Shown here: positions 1-9,327 of the stretch, one piece after another | Layout: every line of letters starts with the position of its first letter | How positions within the stretch are numbered: the first letter of the stretch is position 1 | Assembly: GCF_000611645.1 (NCBI RefSeq) | Contig: NW_014012548.1 | Location: forward strand, 1 to 17,010 | DNA: 17,010 nt | Source of the DNA: Monoraphidium neglectum | Lineage: Eukaryota > Chlorophyta > Chlorophyceae > Sphaeropleales > Selenastraceae | Direction: 5' to 3' | Program-made: the position numbers and the translations under genes | The notes under the pieces: model-generated | The model's input: only the letters and a program-made list of their open reading frames with translations | The model's database searches: none | Told to the model about the DNA's origin: nothing

Positions 1-55
1 GGTGTTGTCAAACGGGCAGCGTCAATCGCGACGCTCCTGCACGACAAAGCTTTGA

Positions 56-80
56 GGTGCTAGCACTGGAGGTACAATTG
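56..80 (+). promoter_or_regulatory. Conserved upstream block of MYND copy 1
   Basis: A 25-bp block (GGTGCTAGCACTGGA followed by GGTACAATTG) ends 38 bp before the ATG. Close relatives lie at 4224-4248 and 9338-9362, each ending 42 bp before its ATG. It may belong to the core promoter or 5' UTR, but conservation could simply reflect recent duplication. No TATA box is evident. Confidence 0.3.
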
Positions 81-117
81 TACATACGTGTCGTTCAGTG
101 GTTCAAATTATGCATCC

Positions 118-2558
118 ATGGACCGCATTCTGGGAGAGATCGCAACCGCACTGGCAGTGCGCCAGCGAAATGCCGCAGCCTTAGCGCGCCTGGACAAGGA
201 TTTCTTTGAGATTCTAAGCGATTGCGAAGACCGTCTCCGCGAGGGCTTGCACACCATCAGCCCCGTAGTGTTTGTGCACGTCATGGACTCGCTGCTTTTG
301 CGCCGCGGCAGCGTGAGCGGCGAGGGCTGTGCACCAAGGAGTGCCCTCGATGCGGCAGTCAACAGATTGGAGGTGGGTGACGTTGCACCTCACCGCGCCT
401 CGCCCCCCGATTCGCACTCACGCACGAGCAGCCTGCGTGATGGGAATGGCGACAGCGCCCAGCCACAGACTTCACGCATTGCATGCCTTGCTGGCTCCAC
501 CTGGCACCAACTTCCCAGCACTTTGACACCATAAACCTTTCTGTATCCACTTCTCAGGGCATGCTCCCCAACCATCCCTCCTTGACAGATGGACGTCATG
601 AACTTCCTGCATTACTCCGCTGCCCCTGACAACTGCATTTATGCGACCCTCCGCACGCCCGCCTGCGCCGCCGCCGCCGCCGCCGCGGCCGTGCGTGCGG
701 ACGAGGTTGCGCACGCCACAGGCGCGTACGCCGCAGATGGAGGCGGCCACCTCGGGCTCATGGGGCGGACGCGCGTGCTGATGCTCAATCGAATCATCAG
801 GGAGACCTTTCGCCTCGACGCCCACGCCGCGCTGCCCGCCGCCGCCGCCGTGCTGCGGACGCCGGGGGCGCCCGAGGCGCTGCTGCGCGCCGGGCTGCTG
901 CCGCGCGAGCGTCAGGGGTTCCGCAAGCCAAACTCGTGGGAGGAGGACCCTCTGTGGCCGTTTCTGAGCCTGGCGCGCGTTTTCGTCGTCGCCGCGCATA
1001 GTGCTAACGGCCCGCTGCAGCCCGACGCCGACTGCCGCGCCGCGCTTGCCGCGTGGGCGGGGGCGCTATCGCGCATTGCACCGCTGTTCATCGACGTCGT
1101 CTGCACCCGCCTCGCGGAGGGCGCGGAGCGGGCGGAGCCCGCCGCGCTGCTGGCTGGGGTGTTGCTGGGCCACGCCAAATCAGAGGCGACGGCGCCGCTC
1201 GGCGCCGCTATGCTGGCGCATGCGTCGGCCCTCCTCCCGCCGCTTGCGGCGCACGCGCAGCACCCAGTCGCAACGCCGAGAGCCCGGCTCCTGGTGTGGG
1301 GCGCCCTGGCAAGCCTTCTCTCCTCTGATTGTGGCGCCGCGCTCGCCGCCGCGTGTGGCAGGGACCTCGCCAAGCACGCGCTTGCCTTCCTCGGCCGGCC
1401 CGCCCGCTGGGCCGCCGCATGCGGCAGCGCCGCGGCTGCGTCAAGCCCCGAGGCGCTTATGGGCGGCAGCGACGAGGCCGCGGCGCTCAAAGCAGCCTCG
1501 CGTGCGCTGTGGCAGCTGGCGAACGCGGACACCGCCTTTGTTGCTTGCGGGCACCCGCTGCACAGCCGCATCGCCGCAGTGCCTGGCGCGGCGGCGGCGC
1601 TTGTGGCGGCGGCGCGGGCGTGGCTAGCCGCGGCGCGGGCGAGTGACGAAGCACCTGCTGACGGGAGCACAGACGTAGCTCACGGGCGCGTGTGTGCCAC
1701 AATTGTGTCGTTGGCAGAGTCTGAGGAGATATTCATCCAGGAAACGCGCGGCAGCGGAGGCGCGGGCGACGTGGATGGCAGCGCGTGGCTGAGCACACTG
1801 CGGCGCCTCGGCGCCGTGCCGCTGCTGGCGGCCGCGCTGGCCGTGCCTGGGCTCAACGGCGAGCACCGCGCCGAAGTCGCTTTCGCAGTGGCGGCGCTGC
1901 TGTATGGCTGCGAACAGGGGCAGCAACCGGCGGCGTGGGAGGAGGCCAGCACGGCGGCCGGCACGGATGTGCCAGGCCTGCGGCGGCGCGTCTGGACGGC
2001 ACTTGTGAATGCGCCATACTGCGACTCTGCCTGCTGGATGAGGCGGCTGTTCGTGTTTTGGCGGCGGTGCAGGGGTGACATGGCCGCCACGCCCTTTGCG
2101 CTCTCGGTCATTGCTCAGTGCACATGCACAGAGACAGAGAATGCAGAGGCTGCTGAGAAATTGCTTTGGGACATCGAGGCGTGGGCGGCGCGGGAGTGGG
2201 CAGAGTGCGGCGACGGCGGCGGCGACTTGGGCGGCGGCTGCGACGGCGGGCGCAGCGTTGGTGTGGAGAGGGCACGCGCGGAGGGCAGTCTGTGTGGCAG
2301 CCTTTTGAAACACATCCCGCAGGGAAGGCCAATGGGAGCGCCGCAAGCAGCTCACGTGTCGCACGCAGAGCAGGCGCTGGAGTCGCTGCTGCGCTGGGCC
2401 TCGCAGGGTGCTCGCACAGAGGGGCCGGCGGGGCGCGCGGCGTTGATTGAGAAGGAGGCGCGAGACGCGCTGACGCACGTGCGCTCCAGGCGACAGACGC
2501 TGGGGCTGACGGTGGATGAGCAGCAGCAGCTGCAACAGCAGCAGCAGGTGTTGCAGCC

Positions 2559-2593
<35 letters not shown>

Positions 2594-2666
2594 TAGTGCA
2601 GCAGCAGCAACAGCAGCCGCAGCAGCAGCAGCAGGTGGTGCAGCAGCAGCAGCAGCAGCACGTAGT

Positions 2667-2709
<43 letters not shown>

Positions 2710-2994
2710 CTGCAGGAGGAGGATCAATGCAAGCAGGCAGTTGTAGGGCCATCCACAGTGTCACCATCAGGGCAGCCACGCCAGCTGCACGCCGGCAACG
2801 TCGTTGATCGGCGGCGGGTCGCTGTGTGCGCAGCGTGCGGGACGGCCGAGGGCGCCGCAGGTGTGCGGCTACACCTGTGCCGCGGCTGCCGTCTGGCGTG
2901 GTTCTGCTCTGACGCGTGTTACAAGGGCTACTGGCCGGCGCACAAGGCGGCGTGCCGCGAGGAGCAGGCGCGGCGGGCGGGGCAGGCTTCGTAG
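118..2994 (+). CDS. MYND zinc-finger / poly-Gln protein, tandem copy 1 (two exons)
   Basis: Exons are 118-372 and 589-2994 (886 aa). The start ATG aligns with those of copies 2 and 3, and no earlier in-frame ATG follows the stop at 61. The donor GAG|GTGGGT and acceptor GACAG| are shared by all three copies and join in phase 0. Residues 1-85 form a conserved helical segment (MDRILGEIATAL, then ISPVVFVHVMDSLLLRRG). About residues 86-720 are Ala/Leu-rich and predicted helical, possibly HEAT/ARM-like by inference only. Residues 730-791 are mostly Gln. The C-terminus is a complete MYND finger: C832, C835, C849, C852, C858, C862, H870, C874. MYND fingers bind proline-rich peptides; the partner here is unknown. 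No SET or other catalytic domain was seen. The stop TAG replaces a Lys codon present in the other copies. Exon 2 itself begins with ATG, so an alternative start there is possible. Confidence 0.85.
373..588 (+). other. Intron 1 of MYND copy 1
   Basis: This 216-bp phase-0 intron has donor GTGGGTGAC and acceptor TCCTTGACAG. Its position and border sequences match the introns of copies 2 and 3. A CCCAACC element about 20-25 nt before the acceptor sits where the other copies have CTCAACC and could be the branch site. Reading through the intron would end the protein at 534. Confidence 0.75.
2521..2715 (+). repeat. CAG trinucleotide tract (poly-Gln) in copy 1
   Basis: An impure CAG array encodes Gln runs broken by Leu, Pro, Val-Val and His-Val-Val, roughly residues 730-791 plus a short Glu-rich end. 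The longest pure run is near 2676-2705. The length and the interrupting residues differ from the equivalent tracts of copies 2 and 3. This is consistent with replication slippage and unequal exchange. Confidence 0.95.
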
Positions 2995-3105
2995 ATGGTC
3001 CGTGATTAGCTTGCTGCCAAAGGCTCTTTGATCGAAAAATTTTCCACTTTCAAGCCTGGAATTTCGGACTTATAATCAACTTCCTCATGATTTCACGTGA
3101 CCTCT

Positions 3106-3496
3106 TCAAGCAATCCCACCACCCTTGTCCAGCAGCTGGGCGCGCAGCCTCTGCCCAGCTCGCTCGCGAGCGTCGCGTCGCGGGCGGCTGCGGTGACCGC
3201 CTTGGCACCAATGGCGCTGGGGCCCATAGCTGGCGCGCAGGCCGGCGGAGGCGGCCCCGAGGGGTGCAACCAGCTCCGCCACCTGGGCGCGGCGCTCTGC
3301 GAGTGTGCGCTGTCCGTGTGGATAGACAGATAGAGGGGAGGATCGCAGGGCATGCATGTGTGTCCCCGCGCAAACGCTTACTGGCTGCTTGTGTGTCGGC
3401 CGCCGCACGGCGCGCCGCCGCACAAGCGGCGGTTTCGAGCTTGACGGCTTTGTCGAGCTGGTCTATGTCCTGTTTTACGGTCACCAATGCCTCCAT
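3106..3496 (-). CDS. Possible small two-exon antisense gene between copies 1 and 2
   Basis: On the minus strand, exon 1 runs 3496-3382 from ATG (38 codons plus 1 nt, beginning MEALVTVKQDIDQLDKAV) and ends at a consensus donor CCA|GTAAGC. The acceptor CTCGCAG| lies at 3297, and exon 2 runs 3296-3106 to TGA. The junction restores a Lys codon in frame, giving QAAKRRAQVAELVAP and a total of 101 aa. The product is Ala/Arg/Lys-rich and helical with no recognised family. It ends 111 bp from the stop of copy 1 (tail to tail) and heads away from copy 2. Support is the matching splice phase and partial protein-level similarity to 8455-8525. The second half of exon 2 looks equally plausible in another frame, so the 3' structure is uncertain. 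It could be a remnant. Confidence 0.3.
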
Positions 3497-3894
3497 TTGA
3501 ACACCAATCCCGCAGCTGCCAGAAGTCAACAATGGCGCGAATTGATCTGACGCCCCAATCTCTACAGTGTACCAGCTGCATTCCAGCTCTTCCTGCCCAA
3601 CAATTTGCTGCCTGTGTTATTGACATGAAATCTGACAGTGCACGCGAGTTGACCGAGCCTGGGTATGAAGGCGCGCCAAGCACACGTGCACATGCAATGT
3701 CAATCTTGCTTTCCTTGCCCCTGTGTCTGTCCTGATCATACCTGAATTTTGCTATAGCATAAGTTCTTAGAATCATGCTGGCGTGTCATCATCTCTGGAA
3801 CTGCAACGGGGCTGCTGTCGTTTGCAGTCACAGTCCTGTCGTGAGAAGTAGGCAAGAGTTGTGAGGCACATTCGGAAAGGTGTGGAATAGGCCG

Positions 3895-3899
3895 TGTAA
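3895..3899 (+). terminator. TGTAA motif, possible poly(A) signal for copy 1
   Basis: TGTAA is the usual poly(A) signal of green algae. This one lies 0.9 kb after the copy 1 stop, and its counterpart at 9017-9021 is kept in the next spacer in the context CGTGTAA. The 3' UTR would be long and would cross the possible antisense gene. Chance occurrence cannot be excluded. Confidence 0.25.
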
Positions 3900-4223
3900 C
3901 CAGTAGCTGCTCAGTCACATTGCACGGTTGGAGGAGGCGACTGGCATGGGAGGATCCCTGGGCTGGTCAGCCACTGTGCTGGCTGGTGCCATGCGTGAGA
4001 AGCACCCAGCGGCCAAGGCATCTGTACAGCACCGGTACTTCCTGCTGCGGTCATGGCCACATTCTAGCGCCACAATCAAAAAGCGTTTGCCGCATGCGTA
4101 AGAGGCCCGCGGCCAGTGAGCTGCCAATGTATACGTTGGTGTACGTTGGCACAGCGTTGCCCACACAGTTGAGCAGTGATGAAGGCACGTCAACTGCGAC
4201 GCTCCCGCACAACAACGTCTTCA

Positions 4224-4248
4224 GGTGCTAGCGCTTGAGGTACGATTG
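4224..4248 (+). promoter_or_regulatory. Conserved upstream block of MYND copy 2
   Basis: This is the counterpart of 56-80, reading GGTGCTAGCGCTTGA then GGTACGATTG and ending 42 bp before the ATG. It is followed by CGTGTCATATATTGTTT, which copy 3 also keeps (CGTGTCATATGTTGTTT). Promoter or 5' UTR function is inferred from position only. Confidence 0.3.
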
Positions 4249-4289
4249 AATATTCGTGTCATATATTGTTTCAACCTTGCTCAGCCACC

Positions 4290-6987
4290 ATGGACCGCCT
4301 TCTGGCCGAGATCGCCACCGCACTGGTGGCACCCCAGGCAAACACCGCGGCCTTAGAGCGCCTGGACAAGCAGTTCAACAAGAAAATGAGTAATTCTCGT
4401 GACCCAATCCGTGAGGGCTTGGATATCATCAGCCCTGCAGTGTTCGTGCAGGTGATGGATTCGCTTTTTGTGCGTCGCGGGGGCGCGAGCGGCAACGGCG
4501 GTGCGCCAAGAAGTGCCTTCGATGAAGCTGTCAGCCAATTGGAGGTGGGTGATGCCATTTCTTGCGGTGTCCCGCGCCCTGATTAGATGCGCACACAACA
4601 GGAGCCTGCGTGGCGGGGAATGGACAATTTCAGCGCCCACCAACTTCCCACAGGGTCACACGTCGCAAACTCCACCTGCCAACACTTTCCTACCAGTACA
4701 TATTTAAAATCATTCTTGTGCCGACATAATGGCGCTCTCCTCAACCGTTCCTCTATGACAGGGCACTGTAGTGAGGTTCCTGCATTTCATCGCCGCCCGC
4801 GGCAGCCCAACATACGACGCCCTCCGCACGCCGGCCTGCGCCGCCGCCGCCGCCGCCGCGGCAGCGCGCGCGGACACGAGCTTGCGCGCCGGGGGCGCGT
4901 ACGCTGCGGACGGGGGCGGCTACCCCGGGGTCACGGGGCGAAAGCGCGTGCTGCAACTCAACCGGGTCGTCAGGGAGATCTTCCAGGATGACACCCCGCA
5001 CGCCGTGCTGCCCGCCGTAGCCGCCGTGCTGCGGACGCCCGGCGCGGTAGAGGCGCTGCTGCGCGCCGGGCTGCTGCCGCCGCCCAGTGAGCAGGAGGAG
5101 CGCGGCGGCGGGCTGCGGCCCGAGCCGGGCTCGCTGGAGGGGGACCATTTGTGGCCGTTCCTGAGTGTGGCGCACGTCGTCACCAACGTCGCGGAGGAGA
5201 TTGATATTGGCGCGCTGCAGCCCGACGCCGACAGCCGCGCCGCGCTCGCCGCGTGGGCGGAAGCGCAGCCGCGCGTCGCGCCGCTGTTCGTGGACGTCCT
5301 CAGGACCCGCCTCGCGGAGGGCGGGGTGCGCGCGGAGGCCGCCGTGCACCTGGCTGCGCTGCTGCTGGGCTTCGGCGGCGAACAAGACCCAGAGGCGCCG
5401 GTCGTCGTCGCGTTATTGGAACACGCACCGGCGCTCCTCCCGAGGCTTGCGGCGCACGCGCAGCACCCAATCGCGTCGCCTACTACTCAGAACCTGGTGT
5501 GGTGCGCCATAGCAAGCCTGCTCTCCTCCGACAGCCGCGCCGCTGTCGTCGCCGCGTGTGGCAGGGACCTCGCCAAGCACGCGCTTGCGTTCATTGGCCG
5601 GCCCGCCCGCTGGGCTGCGGGCGGCGGCGCCGCGGCCACTCTAAGCCTTGATGAGCCTGTAGAGGGCAGCGACGACGAATTTGCAATCAACGAAGCCTCC
5701 CGCGCGCTGTTTGAAGTGGCGCGCGTGAAGGCGACGGCCGTTGTCAACGGGCGCCTGCCGCCCAGCTGCGTTGCCGCGGTGCCTGGCGCAGCGGCGGCTC
5801 TTGTGGCGGGGGCGCGCGCGTGGCTGGCGGCAGCGCGGGCTAGGGACGAAGCGTCTGGAATGGGGAGCACCGACACAGCCCACGAGTACGTCTGCGCCAC
5901 GATTGCAGCTGTCGCAGAAGGCGAGCTGTTAGCAGAAGTTGAGAACATTGCCAGCCGTGCAACAAGCAGCTGCAGCGGCGGCGGCGGCGGCGGAGGAGGA
6001 GGAGGAGGAGGAGGAGGCGGAGGCGCAGCTGACGTGGATTGCAGTGCGTGGGCGTGCACGCTGCGGCGGCTCGGCGCGCTGCCGCTGCTGGCGGCCGCTC
6101 TGGCCGTGCCTGGGCTCAACCAGAGGCACAGCGCAGAGGCCGCGTTTGCACTGGCGCTGCTGCTTTATGGATGCGGACAGGGACAGCAACCGGCTGCGTG
6201 GGAGGAGGCCAGCGCGGCGGCCGGCACGGATGCGTCAGGCCTGCGGCGGCGCGTCTGGACGGCGTTTATGAATGCACCAGACGGCAGCGGCGTCTGCTTG
6301 ATGAGGCGGCTCTCCATATTGCGGTCCTGCTGCAGGGGTGACATGGCCGCCGCGCCCTTTGCGCTATCTTTCGTCGCTCAGTGCACGTACATGTGTTCAC
6401 GGGAGATAACTGCAGAGGCTGCTGCGAACCTGCTTTGGGACGTCGAGGCATGGGCGGCGAGGGAGTGGGCACAGTGCGGCGACGGGGGCGACCGCGGCGG
6501 CGGTGGCGACTTGCGCAGCGGCTACGGCGGCCGGTGCAGCGGCGGTATGGAGAGGGCATGCGCGGAGGGCCGTCTGTGCCGCAGCCTTCCCGATCACACC
6601 CCGCAGGGAGGGCCAATGGAAGCGGCGCAAGCGGCTCACGTGTCGCGCGCAGAGCAGGCGCTGGTGTCGCTGCTGCGCTGGGCCTCGCAGGGTGCTCGCG
6701 CAGGGGGGGCGGCTGCACGCGCATCGTTGGTTGAGGAGGAGGCGCGAGACGCACTAGCGCACCTGCGCTCCCGGTGTCGGCCGCTGGGGCTCACGGTTGA
6801 GGGGGAGGGACTGGCGCAGCAGCAGCAGGAACAACAGGATGAGCAGCAGCAGCAGCAGGGGCAGCAGGAGCAGCAGGGGCAGCAGCACGAGCAGCCGCAG
6901 CATGAGCAGCAGCAGCATGAGCAGCAGCAGCATGAGCAGCAGCAGCATGAGCAGCAGCAGCATGAGCAGCCGCAGCATGAGCAGCAT

Positions 6988-7033
<46 letters not shown>

Positions 7034-7461
7034 CACAGCAGCAACAGCACTTGGATCAGGTGAAAGAGCAGCAGCACGTGCAGCGAGGGCAAATTCAGCA
7101 GCAGTTTCAGCAGCTACAAATGCAGGGGCAGTTTGAGCAGCAGCTGCAGCAGCTGCATGATGAGCAGGAGGATCACAACAAGCAGGCAGTTGCAGGGCCA
7201 TCCACAACATCAGCAGCAGGGCAGCCACGTCAGCCGCACGCCGGCAGCTTCGTGGGCGGGCGGCGGGTCGCTGTGTGCGCAGCGTGCGGCACGCCCGAGA
7301 GCGCCACGGGGGGCCGGCTGCACCTGTGCCGCGGCTGCCGTCTGGCGTGGTTCTGCTCTGACGCGTGCTACAGGGGCTTCTGGCCGACGCACAAAGTGGC
7401 GTGCCGCGAGGAGCAGGCGCGCCGGGCGGGGCAGGCAGCTTCAAAGATGGGCCGTGTGTAG
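4290..7461 (+). CDS. MYND zinc-finger / poly-Gln protein, tandem copy 2 (two exons)
   Basis: Exons are 4290-4544 and 4762-7461 (984 aa). The ATG sits in GCCACCATGG. Exon 2 is open from the acceptor, with an in-frame TGA just inside the intron, and has no ATG at its beginning. The intron is therefore required to supply a start. Conserved blocks in order are MDRLLAEIATALVA, ISPAVFVQVMDSL, RTPGAVEALLRAGLLP, LQPDADSRAALAAWAEA, CGRDLAKHALAFIGRPARW, VPGAAAALVAGARAWLAAA, LRRLGALPLLAAALAVPG and LLWDVEAWAAREWAQCGDG. Sixteen consecutive Gly, a poly-Gln region at about 771-883, and the MYND finger (C924, C927, C941, C944, C950, C954, H962, C966) follow. It ends ASKMGRV. Helical repeats in the body are inferred. 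It is probably an adaptor protein; no enzyme domain was seen. Confidence 0.87.
4545..4761 (+). other. Intron 1 of MYND copy 2
   Basis: This 217-bp phase-0 intron has donor GAG|GTGGGTGAT and acceptor CTATGACAG|. It aligns along much of its length with the copy 3 intron, for example CCCTGATTAGATGCGCACACAA. A CTCAACC element about 20 nt before the acceptor is a branch-site candidate. Confidence 0.8.
5977..6024 (+). repeat. GGC/GGA tract encoding 16 glycines in copy 2
   Basis: Five GGC, eight GGA, then GGC GGA GGC encode sixteen Gly in a row between the central helical region and the LRRLGALPLLAA block. Copy 3 has an interrupted Gly/Lys/Ala version at the same place, and copy 1 has only a few Gly. 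It is a lineage-specific expansion of a flexible linker. Confidence 0.95.
6817..7155 (+). repeat. CAG tract and 15-bp minisatellite (poly-Gln/HEQQQ) in copy 2
   Basis: This is the longest Gln-rich tract of the three copies, about residues 771-883. From 6886 to about 6999 it is ordered as a 15-bp unit, CATGAGCAGCAGCAG, encoding HEQQQ. There are four perfect units at 6901-6960, flanked by HEQPQ variants and one 9-bp partial unit. A pure CAG run follows at about 6988-7032. Confidence 0.95.
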
Positions 7462-8060
7462 CACGTTGCCAGCAGCTTGTTGATCGTGGGAGGTTGTTTG
7501 CTGTCAAGCCTTATTCTTGTACTTATCATCGACTCCCTTTAAGATTGACATCGCATCCCTTCTTGAGAAAAACCACGACCTCTTTCGAGCAGCCAGGCGC
7601 GCGCACTGCCATCCCTCCCGCATCGACGCGGACGCGTCCTCAGTTGACACGCAGCCTGTTTGATTGCGCACCACTTAGTGCAATGCAGCAATCTCACATT
7701 GATCGTGCATGTCACGGCCACGCTTGCACAACATGCACGGGCGCTCTTCTCCAAGCAAACCGCCACCTTCCACAGCAGCTGCCGCCCGCACTCGACTTTT
7801 GGGGGCAGACTGTAACCTGCATTCTGCGGTTTTGCCGCCGCGCGCCACGTGCTGCTGTGGCGCTCCACTGGGTAACCCAAGAGTCTGGGACCGCATCATG
7901 ACCAGGCGCGCCGCGCTTGCCTCCTTGAAACCACAACCGGCGGGCCAGCGGGCCAGCCGAGCTGCAAGGGGGAGGGGCTGATTTTGCAGACAGGCAAAGC
8001 GCCCACAGGATGGCACGGCTGGCTTGCACTGCTCCCTGCCGCTGCCGGCCTTGTTTCCTG
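7462..8060. repeat. Duplicated 3' flank of copy 2 (counterpart 12453-13000)
   Basis: This segment matches the 3' flank of copy 3. Anchors include AGCACGTTG just after the stop, CATCCCTCCxGCATxGATGCGGACGCGTC, CACATTGATxxTGCATGT, AAGCAAACCGC, CACATTCTGCGG/CTGCATTCTGCGG and the run around ACGTGCTGCTG. It is not recognisable after copy 1 and accounts for most of the extra length of the copy 2-3 spacer (1.9 kb against 1.3 kb). Long minus-strand ORFs here do not keep frame between the two copies, so no gene is called. Confidence 0.65.
7811..7815 (+). terminator. TGTAA motif, candidate poly(A) signal of copy 2
   Basis: TGTAA lies 350 bp after the copy 2 stop, a usual 3' UTR length for green algae. 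The matching site after copy 3 reads TGTGA, so the signal is not shared. Confidence 0.35.
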
Positions 8061-8454
8061 CCGCTGCCTTGGCCCGTGCAGCCACAGTCCATGCGGCCAG
8101 CGCCGCCTCGTCTGCCGCGCCAGGGGCGGAGGCGGCGGCGGCAAGCGCGAGCCAACACGTCACAATCATGCAGGCACTGGATCCCGCCGATGTGCAAGCA
8201 CCCATGCTTGCGACTGTTGTGTCTGCAAGCCCATTCAGGGCAGTGTCACCTCCATCAACGCCCTGCTTGATCGCACCTCTAATCACTGCCTCAACGACGA
8301 CCGCGGCCAGCTGCGCCTCAGCTTTTGCCACCTTCTTCCTCCCACCCCTGACCTCCCCCCGCCGCGCAGCATGCGCAGCCTCCACACCGCCTCGCGCCAC
8401 AGTGCAGCTCACCGGCAGCCGTAGCGCCGGTCATCGCTCCTAGGGCTGGGGCCC

Positions 8455-8525
8455 CTAGCCGGCGCGCAGGCCCGCGGAGGAGGACTCAAGAAACGCGACC
8501 AGCGCCGCCGCCTGGGTGCGGCGCT
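8455..8525 (-). pseudogene. Decayed relative of the antisense gene's exon 2
   Basis: On the minus strand this reads RRTQAAALVAFLESSSAGLRAG then TAG, aligned with RRAQVAELVAPLGAASAGLRAS of 3106-3296. Three features suggest decay: the acceptor AG is changed to TG, the first exon is not recognisable upstream, and the TAG falls where the intact copy reads Ser-Tyr. The similarity may just follow from the spacer duplication. Confidence 0.3.
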
Positions 8526-9016
8526 CAGAGACCCCACGCTGTGCATGTGAGCATGGAGAGCCGTTGGGGAAGGGTTGCTTGCGGATTGCACACGCATTCA
8601 ATTCGTCACGGATCCCGCAGCTGCAAGATATCATTATTGGCGCGAATTGATGTGACAACCCGAATCTGGCAGTGTACCAGCTACATTGAAGTTCATCCTG
8701 CCTGGGACAAGTTGACGTTCTCATCAACATGTCAATATGACGTCACATGCGACTAGCCTGAGCCTGGGTGTACCATGTAGAGGTATGCCCAGTACACGTG
8801 CACATGCACCGTCAACCTTGCTTGCTTTGCTCCTTTCTATGTCCTGATCATTCCTGCTTGAAATCCCAGCACAAATGGTAACAATAATCCTGGTACCGTT
8901 GAATACATGAACTTGAGAGAGGCTCCTGCTGTCGTTGCAGTGCCAGTCCTGTCAGCAATGCGGTAAGCAGGCTGCCAGAGTTGTGTGGCACGTGCGTGAG
9001 GATGCAAAGGAGTTCG

Positions 9017-9021
9017 TGTAA
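9017..9021 (+). terminator. TGTAA motif conserved with 3895-3899
   Basis: It is the counterpart of the TGTAA in the previous spacer. It lies 1.55 kb after the copy 2 stop, which is far for a 3' UTR. It may be an unused signal or chance. Confidence 0.15.
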
Positions 9022-9327
9022 ACAGACAGCTGAGTTTCACGTGCACGTTGGAGGAGGCGGCTGGCACGGAAGGATTTCCAAGCTGGTGGGCCGTTGGGCT
9101 GGCTGGCGCTGTGACGGAGAAGCACACAGCGGCCGCCGGTGTTTGTATTCAACTGTCGCAGTCATGACCTTAGCGCCACATGCAAAACTGATATTGCCGC
9201 ACGCATACCTGGTTTGCCGCCAGGAAGCTTTATGATACATTCGTACAGCATGACCCACGAAGTGGGTGTCGCTCGGGCGCGTCCTGTGCACGTCAACTGC
9301 GGTGCCCCCACCCGGCAAGGACTTGAG

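Larger units (their letters stand above)
2995..4223. repeat. Duplicated intergenic spacer after copy 1 (counterpart 8440-9337)
   Basis: From about 3217 the spacer aligns piecewise with the spacer before copy 3. Shared anchors include CTGGGGCCCATAGCTGGCG against CTGGGGCCCCTAGCCGGCG, GGCGCGAATTGATSTGAC, CAGTGTACCAGCT, ACACGTGCACATGCA, GTCCTGATCAT and GGTTGGAGGAGGCG/ACGTTGGAGGAGGCG. The similarity is broken by many small indels. The piece just after the copy 1 stop (2995-3100) resembles the start of the other 3' flanks only weakly. Apart from the possible antisense gene, no gene is seen. Confidence 0.7.

Noticed and set aside
912..1670. Long minus-strand frames opposite the MYND exons (also 5487-6119, 10592-11482)
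   Set aside because: They are Ala/Arg/Ser-rich shadows produced by GC-rich codons of the plus-strand genes; they have no splice or start support.
2108..2779. Minus-strand poly-Leu and poly-Ala frames over the CAG tracts
   Set aside because: These are simply CTG/TGC/GCT readings of the CAG repeats.
4255..4271. CATATATTG as a TATA box of copy 2
   Set aside because: It is only about 25 bp from the ATG and is not kept as TATA in copies 1 and 3.
7675..8412. 245-codon minus-strand open frame in the copy 2-3 spacer, with an Ala-rich helical look
   Set aside because: It begins with GTG, not ATG. Similarity to the copy 3 flank jumps between frames (GAPQQHVARGG matches in one frame, GGKRGAP in another), so the frame is not conserved.
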